Of a stretch of DNA of 64,000 nucleotides, positions 16,844 through 25,159 are shown piece after piece. The DNA comes from Gemmatimonas sp. (GTDB taxonomy: Bacteria > Gemmatimonadota > Gemmatimonadetes > Gemmatimonadales > Gemmatimonadaceae). Under the pieces are notes generated by a model that saw only the letters and a program-made list of their open reading frames with translations, was not told where the DNA came from and ran no database searches. The DNA lies in assembly GCA_011390805.1 (NCBI GenBank), contig JAABRT010000004.1, positions 32,718-96,717 of the forward strand. The letters run 5' to 3'. The position numbers and the translations under genes were made by a program. How positions within the stretch are numbered: the stretch's first letter is position 1; each line of letters starts with the position of its first letter.

Positions 16844-17710
16844 GTGTCGCTCATACAAAACGCACTGCTGTACACAGCCGTCGGTCGCGCTGCGATTCTG
16901 ATGGGGGTTTTTCTGCTTACCGGTGCGGCCGCCGCCACATGGTTGGCACCAATGCGTGCGATCCGGCGTGCGCTCTTCTCGGCTGCGCTGCTGCTGCTGT
17001 CCGGCCTGGCATCTCAGGCGCTTGGACAGCTCATGAACTTTGACGCGTTTGCAGTTGATGCTGAGCCTATTGGCGATCTGATCAGCATTATCGCGACCAC
17101 GTCATGGGCTCACTGGCGCCTGCTGCTCGCGGCGGCGGCGTGTGCGGTGATTGTTGGCGCGTCACTGAATGCACGCTGGCTCGATCTCACGGCGCGGGTG
17201 GGAGCGATCACCGCGCTGGGCATTCTGCCGTTTCTCGGGCACGCCGCATCGGCGGAGCCCGCATGGCTGGCGGTGTCACTGGCTGTGGTGCATGCACTCG
17301 CGGCCAGCCTGTGGATCGGAACGCTCACACTGCTCGGTCCCGCCTGGTGGAATGATGTGCAGGCCGCAGTTGAACGCTTGCCGCGCTACGGACGCGTGGC
17401 GCTGTTTGCCGCGCCGCTGGCGGTGCTCAGTGGGGGTGTCACCGCATACACACGACTCGAATCACCCATGCAGTTGCTCGATACGGGTTACGGTCGGTTG
17501 CTGGTGATCAAATCGCTGCTCGTACTCACCGTGCTCGCGCTGGGCGCACGACATCACTCACAGCTCACACGCTACCGGGGCGCCAACGGGCTCGACACCG
17601 GACGCGTCAGGCTGGTGCGCCGGACATTACAGATTGAAGTCGTGCTGGCGCTCATTGTGCTGCTGCTCACCGGCTGGCTGGGCGAGAGCGCGCCACCAAC
17701 GCTCGACTGA
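16844..17710 (+). CDS. copD: CopD-like copper resistance membrane protein
   Basis: Encodes about 288 residues with some eight membrane helices and the CopD domain in the second half (histidines in LGHAASAEP and VVHALAASLWIGTL, then the VLSGGVTAYTRL stretch and a final VIKSLLVLTVLALG helix). CopD proteins are placed in the inner membrane and linked to copper uptake from the periplasm. The GTG at 16844 is chosen because the region further upstream encodes an implausible Cys/Ala-rich product from the tandem repeat. The stop lies three bases from the end of the convergent CcmH-PCuAC gene, which supports a joint copper role. Confidence 0.75.
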   Translation: MSLIQNALLYTAVGRAAILMGVFLLTGAAAATWLAPMRAIRRALFSAALLLLSGLASQALGQLMNFDAFAVDAEPIGDLISIIATTSWAHWRLLLAAAACAVIVGASLNARWLDLTARVGAITALGILPFLGHAASAEPAWLAVSLAVVHALAASLWIGTLTLLGPAWWNDVQAAVERLPRYGRVALFAAPLAVLSGGVTAYTRLESPMQLLDTGYGRLLVIKSLLVLTVLALGARHHSQLTRYRGANGLDTGRVRLVRRTLQIEVVLALIVLLLTGWLGESAPPTLD

Positions 17711-17713
17711 GCG

Positions 17714-18613
17714 CTAGCCGCCTATGGGACGCACGGCAAACGGTACGTTCACCACCGCTCCGTTGCTGAGCAATATGCGTACGTCCACCACCTCACCGGC
17801 TGTGAGCGTGCGCTGCAGCACTCGCACCATGAAGTGTTTGCCGCCGGGTGCCAACACTACCGAGTCGCCGGCGGGAATCGTAAGCGACCGTTGCGGCTCC
17901 ATGTGCACCATGCCGTCATGATTCATGCTCTCGTGCACTTCTACCGTATCAGCCACATCACTCGTGGCGCCGATCACGTTCACGCTGTCGGAGCGCGTAT
18001 TGTAGATCACGGCGTAAGCGCCGGTGGTGGCGCCCGCAGCACCGGCGCGCATCCAGGCGTTGCCCAGCCACACGGAATCCTGCGGCAGCCGGCGCTCGGT
18101 TTCCGCGCCCGCTGACGCTGACAGCTTTCCCGCCTCGCTGTCGTTGGCAGTCGAGGCGAGGTCTCTCCCACCGTTGCAGCCAACCAGCGGCAGCAACACA
18201 AGCAGCAATGCCGTCACCGAGTTGCGCTTCACACTGCGCCGAATCCAGCGTGCGATCAGCAGCGCTCCCACCAGCATGAGCAGCCCCGGTACAACAAACG
18301 CCGTGGCGCCAAAGCCCTCGAAGGCGGGGGATCCGCGAATGTCAGCACCGTAGTCAACAACCAGTGCCTCAGTGATCTGCGCGGGAGTCTCGCCGTTTTC
18401 AAAGCGCACCGCGATGGCCTTGCGCAATGAATCCGCCTGCGGGCTTGGGCAACTCGCCAATGACAAGCCCGGGCAGTACGGACTCATGAGGTCGCGATAG
18501 AGCGCGCCGAGTTCGGCCGGCCTGGCGACTCCGATGACGACCGAGTCCTGATACGGCGCTACCGCCGATGTTTCTTGAATGACCACGTGTGTTTCGCCGT
18601 GCAAAAGGTTCAA
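17714..18613 (-). CDS. CcmH-like domain joined in frame to PCuAC copper chaperone
   Basis: Encodes up to 299 residues from a TTG at 18613. Residues about 30-110 match the CcmH/NrfF-type cytochrome c maturation domain (SPYCPG with a second Cys in ASCPS, the IAVRFENGETPAQI helix and VVDYGADI), followed by a membrane helix (about 105-122). From residue 128 a new signal-peptide-like segment appears (VKRNSV, LLLVLLPLVGC lipobox), then a PCu(A)C domain with copper ligands in VHESMNHDGM and the late KHFM. No export signal precedes the CcmH part. It is either a true fusion or two gene products, with the chaperone started at the GTG at 18232-18230. Likely role: copper and haem delivery for cytochrome oxidase. 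Confidence 0.7.
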   Translation of the reverse strand: MNLLHGETHVVIQETSAVAPYQDSVVIGVARPAELGALYRDLMSPYCPGLSLASCPSPQADSLRKAIAVRFENGETPAQITEALVVDYGADIRGSPAFEGFGATAFVVPGLLMLVGALLIARWIRRSVKRNSVTALLLVLLPLVGCNGGRDLASTANDSEAGKLSASAGAETERRLPQDSVWLGNAWMRAGAAGATTGAYAVIYNTRSDSVNVIGATSDVADTVEVHESMNHDGMVHMEPQRSLTIPAGDSVVLAPGGKHFMVRVLQRTLTAGEVVDVRILLSNGAVVNVPFAVRPIGG

Positions 18614-18691
18614 CCTGAACCTTAGACAGCGATGGACTCAGCTACAAGACGTGCCCTGAACAGCCTCCATCCGTCGCGCGAACGCCCGTAA

Positions 18692-19900
18692 TCAGGCCAC
18701 GCGACGGTTTGCTTGCTGCATTGGCGCCAGCATTTCTTCTGCCCAGGTGAGCGCTCCGGCGTACGCCTGACCGATAGTGTCGGGATCGATTCCCATCTCC
18801 CGCGCGACTTCAGCTGCGCTTTCGAACATGCCAAGTTCATACGATTCGGCGAAGACGAGCGCGTTGGCGTACGGGCCGCTTCGCTCAATCAGTGCTTCCT
18901 TCGCGTCATCGGCCAGCGCAACGCGAGACAACAGGTCTTCAATCGGCATGCGAAGCACCGCGTCAAGCAGCGAGAACAGTCCGACAAGAAACAGCGTGCC
19001 GGCGTCGCGGCCACTGCCCGCGAGCTGCTCACACAGCCGCGCCCGCTCAACCGCCTGCTGCACGAGATGCGCATCAATGTCGTTGGTGCCTCGGCGCGAC
19101 GCGGCAATCGCCAACGCCAGCCACTTGAGCAGTGCATTGCGTCCGATCAGGCGCAGCGCGTGCCCGATAGATGTAACGCCGCGCGCGCCCACTGATGCCG
19201 AGTTCACGATGCGCAACAGCTGAAACGTGAGCACCGGGTCAGCCGAAATGGCCTCCTCCAACGCACGATCCTGCACATTCGGATCACGCGCCTGACCAAG
19301 CAGGCGCAAGGCTGAGATGGTGGAGGACGGTAGTTCACCGGACTGCAACGGTTCCGGCCTGCTGAAGTGCGAACCTTCAAATGCGTCAAAGCCGAGCGCC
19401 TTCGCGCGCGCAAGTTGCTGCGGATCATAGATGTGGTCAGCGATGAGCCGCACATCCGGCCGCACGCGCACACGCGCTGCGATGAGCGCGAGCGCCGCCG
19501 TGTCGTCGTTGCGTACATCAATGCGCACCCAATGGGCGTACGGAAGCAGCGCATCCGACGCGGCCGCCGTTTCCGAGAGCTCATCGAGCGCAATCTGCCC
19601 GCCGGCGGCGCAGAAGCGCTGAATCGCTTCCACCACTGCCGGGTCGTCTCCCACGTCAGGTGGGATTACCGGGATGGTGGTGTGCGGGTCCGCGAGCTGG
19701 ATGATCTGTCCGAGAAACTGCGCGCGTGAGCAGGGCACGAAGGCCGGCCGGTCTCCACGCACGTTGTCGAACTCACCGCTGAGAAAGCTCTGGGCAAATG
19801 CCTGGGCTCCCTCCGGGGTATCACGAAAGCGGATTTCGTAGCCCAGCAGGTCACCGGCGCCGGTGAATACTGGCTGGCGTACGACGCAGAAGTCGGACAT
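18692..19900 (-). CDS. EAL-HDOD signalling protein
   Basis: Encodes 402 residues. The N-terminal RQPVFTGAGDLLGYEIRFRD and the later IALDE, DVRNDD and GFDAFEGSHFSRP segments form a degenerate EAL domain (about 1-195); the usual catalytic EAL and metal ligands are not kept, so it probably does not hydrolyse c-di-GMP. An HDOD domain follows (about 200-400), with SADPVLTFQLLRIVNSAS, the family hallmark. Such proteins act as c-di-GMP-linked or two-component signalling adaptors. A TTG 18 bases upstream is also in frame, but the ATG at 19900 is preferred. Confidence 0.85.
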   Translation of the reverse strand: MSDFCVVRQPVFTGAGDLLGYEIRFRDTPEGAQAFAQSFLSGEFDNVRGDRPAFVPCSRAQFLGQIIQLADPHTTIPVIPPDVGDDPAVVEAIQRFCAAGGQIALDELSETAAASDALLPYAHWVRIDVRNDDTAALALIAARVRVRPDVRLIADHIYDPQQLARAKALGFDAFEGSHFSRPEPLQSGELPSSTISALRLLGQARDPNVQDRALEEAISADPVLTFQLLRIVNSASVGARGVTSIGHALRLIGRNALLKWLALAIAASRRGTNDIDAHLVQQAVERARLCEQLAGSGRDAGTLFLVGLFSLLDAVLRMPIEDLLSRVALADDAKEALIERSGPYANALVFAESYELGMFESAAEVAREMGIDPDTIGQAYAGALTWAEEMLAPMQQANRRVA

Positions 19901-20121
19901 GGGTAGTGATGGGGACAAGGTTCATGAAAAAGGATCGGCGCCATCGGGACCGGACTTGAGCCGCGGGCATCACGATTTCACGCGAAACCCGCACAAATCC
20001 GCCGTCGTACGGGGTGGCGCCAACGCGGGACCCCACACCACTCTTCGATCATGACGATTGTGCATGATTTGTGCGTGATCGGTTGCGGGAGAACAGTCAC
20101 CCTTGAGCTGTCAGGAGTGTC

Positions 20122-20649
20122 ATGAGTTTGTCGTCGTTGGAGGGTTCGCTGCATCGTGGGTGTGGTGGGCGGTACGCTTTGCACACGGAACAGGTCACGG
20201 TCCGTCTGAGCGGCATGGCTTCGGAAGTAACGCGGGAGTTTTTTCGCTGCGAGAAGTGTGAACACGAGCAGCGCACAATTGAGCAGCGCGACGCGGCCGA
20301 AAAGCAGGCCACCGACCAGATCCGTGCAGCGCATGGGCTGCTGCTTCCCAAAGAAATCAAGCAGTTGCGTGAATCAATCGGATTGACGTCGGCGCAGCTG
20401 GCCGATGTGTGTTACGGCACACCCAAGGGCATTGTGGCCGGTTGGGAGAAGGGCAGATATCTGCAGAATCGGGAGGCCGATGCGTTGCTGCGCAGCCTTC
20501 TTGATCCGGAAACACTGGAGTATCGCGCGTCGAGAGCCGGTGTCGTGTTGCCATCGCTGGCCGATGCGGTGGCTGTAGCCGCTGTAGCCGCTGGATCCGC
20601 CGGAGCCGCGCCTGAAACGGTGAGCACGCCCTCCGCTGACGAGGACTGA
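20122..20649 (+). CDS. MqsA-like zinc/HTH protein
   Basis: Encodes 175 residues. An N-terminal zinc site is suggested by HRGC and CEKC (one His and three Cys, spaced about 30 residues). Residues about 75-130 form an HTH domain like that of MqsA/YgiT antitoxins (LPKEIKQLRESIGLTSAQLADVC, IVAGWEKG). The C-terminus is a low-complexity Ala/Val/Pro tail. No MqsR toxin is adjacent, so a stand-alone regulator is more likely than an antitoxin. It ends three bases before the possible non-canonical start of the ABC ATPase, and could regulate that operon. AGGAG lies four bases before the ATG. Confidence 0.75.
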   Translation: MSLSSLEGSLHRGCGGRYALHTEQVTVRLSGMASEVTREFFRCEKCEHEQRTIEQRDAAEKQATDQIRAAHGLLLPKEIKQLRESIGLTSAQLADVCYGTPKGIVAGWEKGRYLQNREADALLRSLLDPETLEYRASRAGVVLPSLADAVAVAAVAAGSAGAAPETVSTPSADED

Positions 20650-20696
20650 ACATTTCTGTTGTTTCCGCCACCGCGCTGACGCGGCGCTTCGGCGCG

Positions 20697-21587
20697 GTGA
20701 CGGCTCTCGATGCGCTGACGCTCTCGATTTCCGAAGGCATAACCGGAGTGGTGGGCGCCAACGGAGCGGGCAAGAGCACGTTCCTGCGCATCCTGCTTGG
20801 CTTGCTCGAACCGTCATCCGGCACCGCCACGGTGTTTGGCCATGATGTGGTCCGCGAGCGGCATACCATACGGCGTCTGGTGGGCTACATGCCCGAACAC
20901 GACTGTCTGCCGGCTGACAGCAGCGCCGCCGAGTTCGTGATGCATCTGGGGCGGTTGTCAGGGTTGCCGCGTGTGGCGGCGCGTGAACGCACGGCCGAAG
21001 TATTGCGACACGTGGGCTTGTACGAGGAGCGCTACCGGCCGATGGGGACGTATTCCACCGGTATGCAACAGCGTGTGAAGCTGGCACAGGCGTTGGTACA
21101 CGATCCGCGGTTACTGGTGCTTGATGAACCGACGAACGGACTCGATCCGGCCGGTCGCGATGAAATGCTCGCGCTCGTGCGACGTACGGGACGCGAGTTC
21201 GGCATCAGTGTGTTGGTGTCTTCACATCTGCTCGGCGAACTCGAGCGCACCTGCAGTTCGCTGGTCGTGATCGAGCAGGGGGTATTGCGTCAACAGCTCA
21301 CCGTAGACGCACTCACAAGTGAGATTCCACAGTTTGCCGTAGAAGTAGATGGCGATGTGGAGGCCGTTATTACGCAGTTGACCGATGGTGGTTGGGCCGT
21401 CACGCGTGAGCGCTCGGGGTTTGTGCTGGCGCTGCCGCCCGGTGACCATGAGGCGGCACACCGGGCAGCCGATGCGGTGCGTGATGCCTGTGCAGCAGTG
21501 CAGGCTGGATTGCTGCGCTTTGAGCGTGGACGCACGCGCGTCGACGCGCTGTTCCATGGTGACGACAGCGACGAGGTCGCGGCATGA
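20697..21587 (+). CDS. ABC transporter ATPase (first pair)
   Basis: Encodes 296 residues from the GTG at 20697: Walker A GANGAGKST, signature YSTGMQQR, Walker B LLVLDEPTNG, and a C-terminal extension (about 205-296) typical of ABC-2 exporter ATPases. Family members begin about 15 residues earlier, with an A-loop aromatic residue. Here that segment (LTRRFGAV) is encoded upstream, but only CTG (20646, 20676) and ATT (20652) are available as starts after the TGA at 20637, and GAGGA lies six bases before the ATT. The real protein may begin there. Overlaps the permease gene by ATGA. Confidence 0.88.
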   Translation: MTALDALTLSISEGITGVVGANGAGKSTFLRILLGLLEPSSGTATVFGHDVVRERHTIRRLVGYMPEHDCLPADSSAAEFVMHLGRLSGLPRVAARERTAEVLRHVGLYEERYRPMGTYSTGMQQRVKLAQALVHDPRLLVLDEPTNGLDPAGRDEMLALVRRTGREFGISVLVSSHLLGELERTCSSLVVIEQGVLRQQLTVDALTSEIPQFAVEVDGDVEAVITQLTDGGWAVTRERSGFVLALPPGDHEAAHRAADAVRDACAAVQAGLLRFERGRTRVDALFHGDDSDEVAA

Positions 21588-22438
21588 CGAGCACGATTCA
21601 TGATCTCGGGTATCGTCGATACAGCGGTGAACGGCTAAGCGTACGCGCCGCGTGGAGCGCGCTGTTTGTGCAGGGATTGCGTGTGCTGTTTGGTTTGGGA
21701 CGGCCGGCCCGTGCCAAAGCGCTGCCGGTGTTTGTGCTGGTGTTCTCGAGTGTTCCCGCTGTCCTCACGGTGTTCATTGCATCGCAGGCCGGATTGCCGA
21801 TTCGACACGCGACGTACTTCACCGGTGTGTCCATCCTGTATGTGTTGTTTGCGGCGGCGCAGGCCCCTGAGCTGTTCAGTCGCGACCAGGCCAATCGTGT
21901 GTTGCCGCTGATGTTTTCGCGTGACCTGTCGCGCTGGCACTACGCGTCGGCGCGTTTGGCATCAATGGTGGTCGCGCTCATTGCACTGGCGCTTATTCCA
22001 CAACTTGTCCTGCTGCTGGGTGGCATTGGCATTGCGGAAGACACGATTGCCGTGTTGCAGGACCGGTGGAAAATCATTTTGCCGATTCTGGCTGTCACCT
22101 CGCTCAGTGGTGTGCTGCTCGGCAGCGTCGCGTCAGCGGTCGCATCGTTCACGCCGCGTCGGCATTTTGCCACCGCCGCGATTGTTGGCCTGTTTCTGGT
22201 GCTCGGTGCCGTGTCTACCGCATTGGCGGCAACCGATGTGATTTCGCTGGCGCAAGCGCAGCTGTTCAATCCGCTGCTGCAACTCGATACAGTCAGTCGT
22301 TTGCTGTTTGACGAACCGGCGCGTCGCGTGGCTCGTGCTGCGGCCCATCCGCTGTGGGTGTATCTGGCCGCCATTACTGCGAGTTGCGTTGTTGCCTGGA
22401 GTGCAATCTGGTGGCGCATTCAGCGGGTCAACGCATGA
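21584..22438 (+). CDS. ABC-2 type permease (first pair)
   Basis: Encodes 284 residues with six predicted membrane helices and no soluble domain. After a short cytosolic start with GYRRYSG, a motif seen in ABC-2 permeases next to such ATPases, comes a long loop and helices beginning near residue 45. It partners the preceding ATPase; both junctions are four-base ATGA overlaps, so the four genes from 20.7 to 24.1 kb are almost surely one operon. Substrate unknown. Confidence 0.85.
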   Translation: MTSTIHDLGYRRYSGERLSVRAAWSALFVQGLRVLFGLGRPARAKALPVFVLVFSSVPAVLTVFIASQAGLPIRHATYFTGVSILYVLFAAAQAPELFSRDQANRVLPLMFSRDLSRWHYASARLASMVVALIALALIPQLVLLLGGIGIAEDTIAVLQDRWKIILPILAVTSLSGVLLGSVASAVASFTPRRHFATAAIVGLFLVLGAVSTALAATDVISLAQAQLFNPLLQLDTVSRLLFDEPARRVARAAAHPLWVYLAAITASCVVAWSAIWWRIQRVNA

Positions 22439-23352
22439 GTGCCGTGCCGCTGCAGTTTGTCAACGTATCACGATGGTTTGGTGACGTTGTTGCGGTGAAC
22501 GACATCTCCACTGTTGTCACCGCCGGCATTACCGGCCTGCTCGGCCCCAACGGAGCTGGCAAGACCACGCTGCTGCAAATGGCGGCCGGACTGTTGCCAC
22601 CGTCCGGGGGCACAGTGCGTGTCTTCGGTCACGATCCGTTTGGCGACGTCTCCACATATAAACATGTCGCGCTGGTGCCCGAAGCCGAAGCGGTGCCCGG
22701 CATGTTGTCGGCCCGCGCGTTTGTTGAAGCGCGCGCAGCCCTGCTGGGGCTGGTGAACGCGAGTGACGCCGTAGACCGCGCGCTCGCGCGGGTGCAGTTG
22801 CAGGATGCACAGCACCGTGCGTTGAGCGGTTTTTCAAAGGGCATGAAGCAGCGTGCAAAGCTTGCCGCTGCCCTGGTGCACGAGCCGCAACTGGTGCTGC
22901 TCGATGAACCGTTTAACGGACTCGATCCTCGTCAGCGCGGCCAGATGATGACGTTGCTTGAGGCGCAGGCCGCGTCAGGCACTGCGATTGTGTTCAGCTC
23001 GCACATTCTTGAAGAAGTGGAAGGCATTGCGTCCCGTGTGCTGGTCATGGTGGGTGGCCGTTTGGCGGCCAGTGGTGATCATCGAGAGCTGAGAAGGCTC
23101 ATGACTGATCGCCCGCACACCATTCATTTGCGCTCGAGCAACAATCGCGCGCTGGCTGCCCTGTTGGCCACGCACCCTTCGGTGATTGCCTTGTCGCTCG
23201 ATGATGCATTGCTCACGGTGCGCGTGACGGATCATGCGGCGTTGTCGCGCGCGCTTCCCGTGGCTGCGCAACGCGGCGCCATATCGCTGTTTGAAGTAAG
23301 ACCGGCCGACGAATCGCTTGAGCACGTGTTCTCGTATCTGGTGCAGCGATGA
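22435..23352 (+). CDS. ABC transporter ATPase (second pair)
   Basis: Encodes 305 residues: A-loop region VSRWFGDV, Walker A GPNGAGKTT, signature FSKGMKQR, Walker B LVLLDEPFNG, H-loop SSHILEE and a C-terminal extension. The start is the ATG in the ATGA junction with the upstream permease; earlier codons belong to that permease in another frame. It pairs with the downstream permease. The two ATPases are similar in layout and may form a heterodimer. Confidence 0.92.
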   Translation: MSAVPLQFVNVSRWFGDVVAVNDISTVVTAGITGLLGPNGAGKTTLLQMAAGLLPPSGGTVRVFGHDPFGDVSTYKHVALVPEAEAVPGMLSARAFVEARAALLGLVNASDAVDRALARVQLQDAQHRALSGFSKGMKQRAKLAAALVHEPQLVLLDEPFNGLDPRQRGQMMTLLEAQAASGTAIVFSSHILEEVEGIASRVLVMVGGRLAASGDHRELRRLMTDRPHTIHLRSSNNRALAALLATHPSVIALSLDDALLTVRVTDHAALSRALPVAAQRGAISLFEVRPADESLEHVFSYLVQR

Positions 23353-24113
23353 GCAGCGTGGCGCGTGTGCGCGCGATTGTTCAGCTCAGTATGGCACGCA
23401 CCGTACGAACTGTTCCGGTGTCAATCGGTTTTCTGATTGCTGTGTTGCCGTTGGTGTTTGCTGCGGTGTTTCAAACGTCTTTCACCGGTGACCAGGCAGC
23501 GCTGTCATCGTTTCTCACCGCGCGCTACGACAATCTCGTGATCACGCTGTTGTTACCGCTCGCGGCGCTGTTAACCGCAGCCGGCGCAACCAGTGCCGAG
23601 CGTGAAGACGGTACGCTGCTGTATCTGCTCACCACGACTACATCGCGTCCGTTGATCGTGCTGGTGCGCTGGGTGTTGGCCACGCTGCTTACGAGTGCCC
23701 TGGTGCTGGCCTCGGTGATTGGTGCGGGGCTCATTGCCGGCAACGGTGCCGACAGTACGGGTGTCATGCGTGCATTCGCGCTGGGTAGCGTGGCCGGTGC
23801 GCTTGTTTATTCGGCGCTGTTCCTCGCGATGGCAATCTGGTTGCGACGTTCGTTGCTGGTAGGGTTGCTGTACGTGCTGGTGTGGGAAGGCACCATTGCC
23901 GGCAACTTTCCGGCGGTGCGGTTTTTGAGTGCCCGTCAGGTCACGCTGGGCATCACGCAGCTGTTCCTGCCTGAGGCAGAGCGCGGCGCGGCGTTGTATT
24001 CAACCGCGCCGGGCGGGAACGCATCATTGGTGTGGGCGGCGGTGGTGACGGTGGTTGCGCTGGGGCTGGCGGTTTGGCGGTTACGGCGCATGCCTCTGGA
24101 GCGGGCGCGGTAG
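23349..24113 (+). CDS. ABC-2 type permease (second pair)
   Basis: Encodes 254 residues with about six membrane helices. The GATSAEREDGTLLYLLTTTTSRP segment between helices two and three is the amphipathic coupling region typical of ABC-2 permeases (NatB/CcmB-like fold). It is the last gene of the four-gene operon and overlaps its ATPase by ATGA. Two pairs in one operon could form one complex with two permeases and two ATPases. Substrate unknown. Confidence 0.85.
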   Translation: MSSVARVRAIVQLSMARTVRTVPVSIGFLIAVLPLVFAAVFQTSFTGDQAALSSFLTARYDNLVITLLLPLAALLTAAGATSAEREDGTLLYLLTTTTSRPLIVLVRWVLATLLTSALVLASVIGAGLIAGNGADSTGVMRAFALGSVAGALVYSALFLAMAIWLRRSLLVGLLYVLVWEGTIAGNFPAVRFLSARQVTLGITQLFLPEAERGAALYSTAPGGNASLVWAAVVTVVALGLAVWRLRRMPLERAR

Positions 24114-24233
24114 GCCGGTCTCACGCTCGGGAGCCGATGCCACGTGGGCGCGGTCGGCGCACGTGATCCCGAGCTGCGTGGTACTGGCGGCTTGCCCGGT
24201 GGCGTTGGCTCGTCCATCTTGTACGCAGAGTGT

Positions 24234-24305
24234 GGCGCCGTAGCCAAGTGGTAAGGCCCGGGACTGCAAATCCTGTATTCGTCGGTTCGATTCCGACCGG
24301 CGCCT
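24234..24305 (+). tRNA. tRNA-Cys (GCA)
   Basis: A full cloverleaf is visible: acceptor GGCGCCG pairs with CGGCGCC, D arm GCC/GGC, anticodon stem CGGGA/TCCTG with loop CTGCAAA (anticodon GCA at 24266-24268), and T arm GTCGG-TTCGATT-CCGAC. The discriminator is T (U73 is standard for tRNA-Cys). CCA is not encoded. A terminator-like hairpin follows 18 bases later. Confidence 0.96.
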
Positions 24306-24322
24306 CTTCAATAGACTGTCAT

Positions 24323-24353
24323 CCAATGCCCGGCCACCTGTGCCGGGCATTGG
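24323..24353 (+). terminator. Hairpin after tRNA-Cys
   Basis: Arms CCAATGCCCGGC and GCCGGGCATTGG pair perfectly over 12 bases around a CACCTGT loop, followed by CGTTTCC. It probably ends the tRNA transcript. Confidence 0.75.
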
Positions 24354-24450
24354 CGTTTCCGGTGCCTTCCAGCGCGTCAGTACTGCGCCGATTGCTGCTC
24401 GACTCCGGAACCGCAGGCAATCCGAGTTCCGATGCGTGTCGATACGGTCG

Positions 24451-25041
24451 CTACGAGAGCAGCGACCAGGCAATCAGGCCCACCGTGACCACGGTGAAAA
24501 CTGATCCAATGAGTGCCATCAGGCCGTCTCCGGCAATCAGCGCCAGGCCGAACAGCATCAATACCAGACCACCAGCATTGGCGCTGAATGGCACGACTTC
24601 CATTAGCGGCATGATAAAGGCCAATAGCAGGCAGACGCCGGCTACCACGCGCACCGCGACCCCACTGGTGAGGGCTCGCAGCCGTGTTTGCGTGAGCCCG
24701 TCGGCCCAGCGTGCGGGCTTGCGCAGCCAGCGCAGTGGCTTGTCGAGTTTTGCTGTCTTGATCGAGCGATCAAGCATCCATTGCGGAAGCCAGATGTGGT
24801 CCCGGCCAAACACGATCTGTCCCGCTACCAGCGCGACGAATATGCCCATCACCGTGGCCATGCCGGGAATATCCCCGAGGATAGGAGCGAGAACGATCAG
24901 TCCGGCAACGATGAGCAGTGGCCCAAAGGAGCGCCGTCCTATGGCGTCGAGGACCTCGTCGAGGCTGATCGATGATTCGTTCTCGCGTACCTCGTCGATC
25001 TGGTCGAGCAGTTGTTCGATACTGCTGGCGCGGCCTGACAT
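24451..25041 (-). CDS. ExoD-family membrane protein
   Basis: Encodes 196 residues. A short helical start (SSIEQLLDQIDEVRENESSISLDEVLDAIGRRSFGPLL, positions about 5-44) precedes four to five hydrophobic segments. This start and the FGPLLIVAGLIVLAP stretch are typical of ExoD, named for an exopolysaccharide synthesis phenotype, with unclear chemistry. The start at 25041 is set by AGGAG six bases upstream on the minus strand. Confidence 0.85.
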   Translation of the reverse strand: MSGRASSIEQLLDQIDEVRENESSISLDEVLDAIGRRSFGPLLIVAGLIVLAPILGDIPGMATVMGIFVALVAGQIVFGRDHIWLPQWMLDRSIKTAKLDKPLRWLRKPARWADGLTQTRLRALTSGVAVRVVAGVCLLLAFIMPLMEVVPFSANAGGLVLMLFGLALIAGDGLMALIGSVFTVVTVGLIAWSLLS

Positions 25042-25159
25042 CCAGAACTCCTGATGACGAGGATCGCGGCTGCGCAAGGAACTGCACAGCTGCGGGCGAC
25101 CCACGCTTCTACACGCCGCCGCACATCAGGGTTACATCAAATGCGCCTGCAGCCTGCAC

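Noticed and set aside
20122..20649. Complete MqsRA toxin-antitoxin system
   Set aside because: Only the MqsA-like protein is present; no MqsR-size gene lies next to it on either strand.
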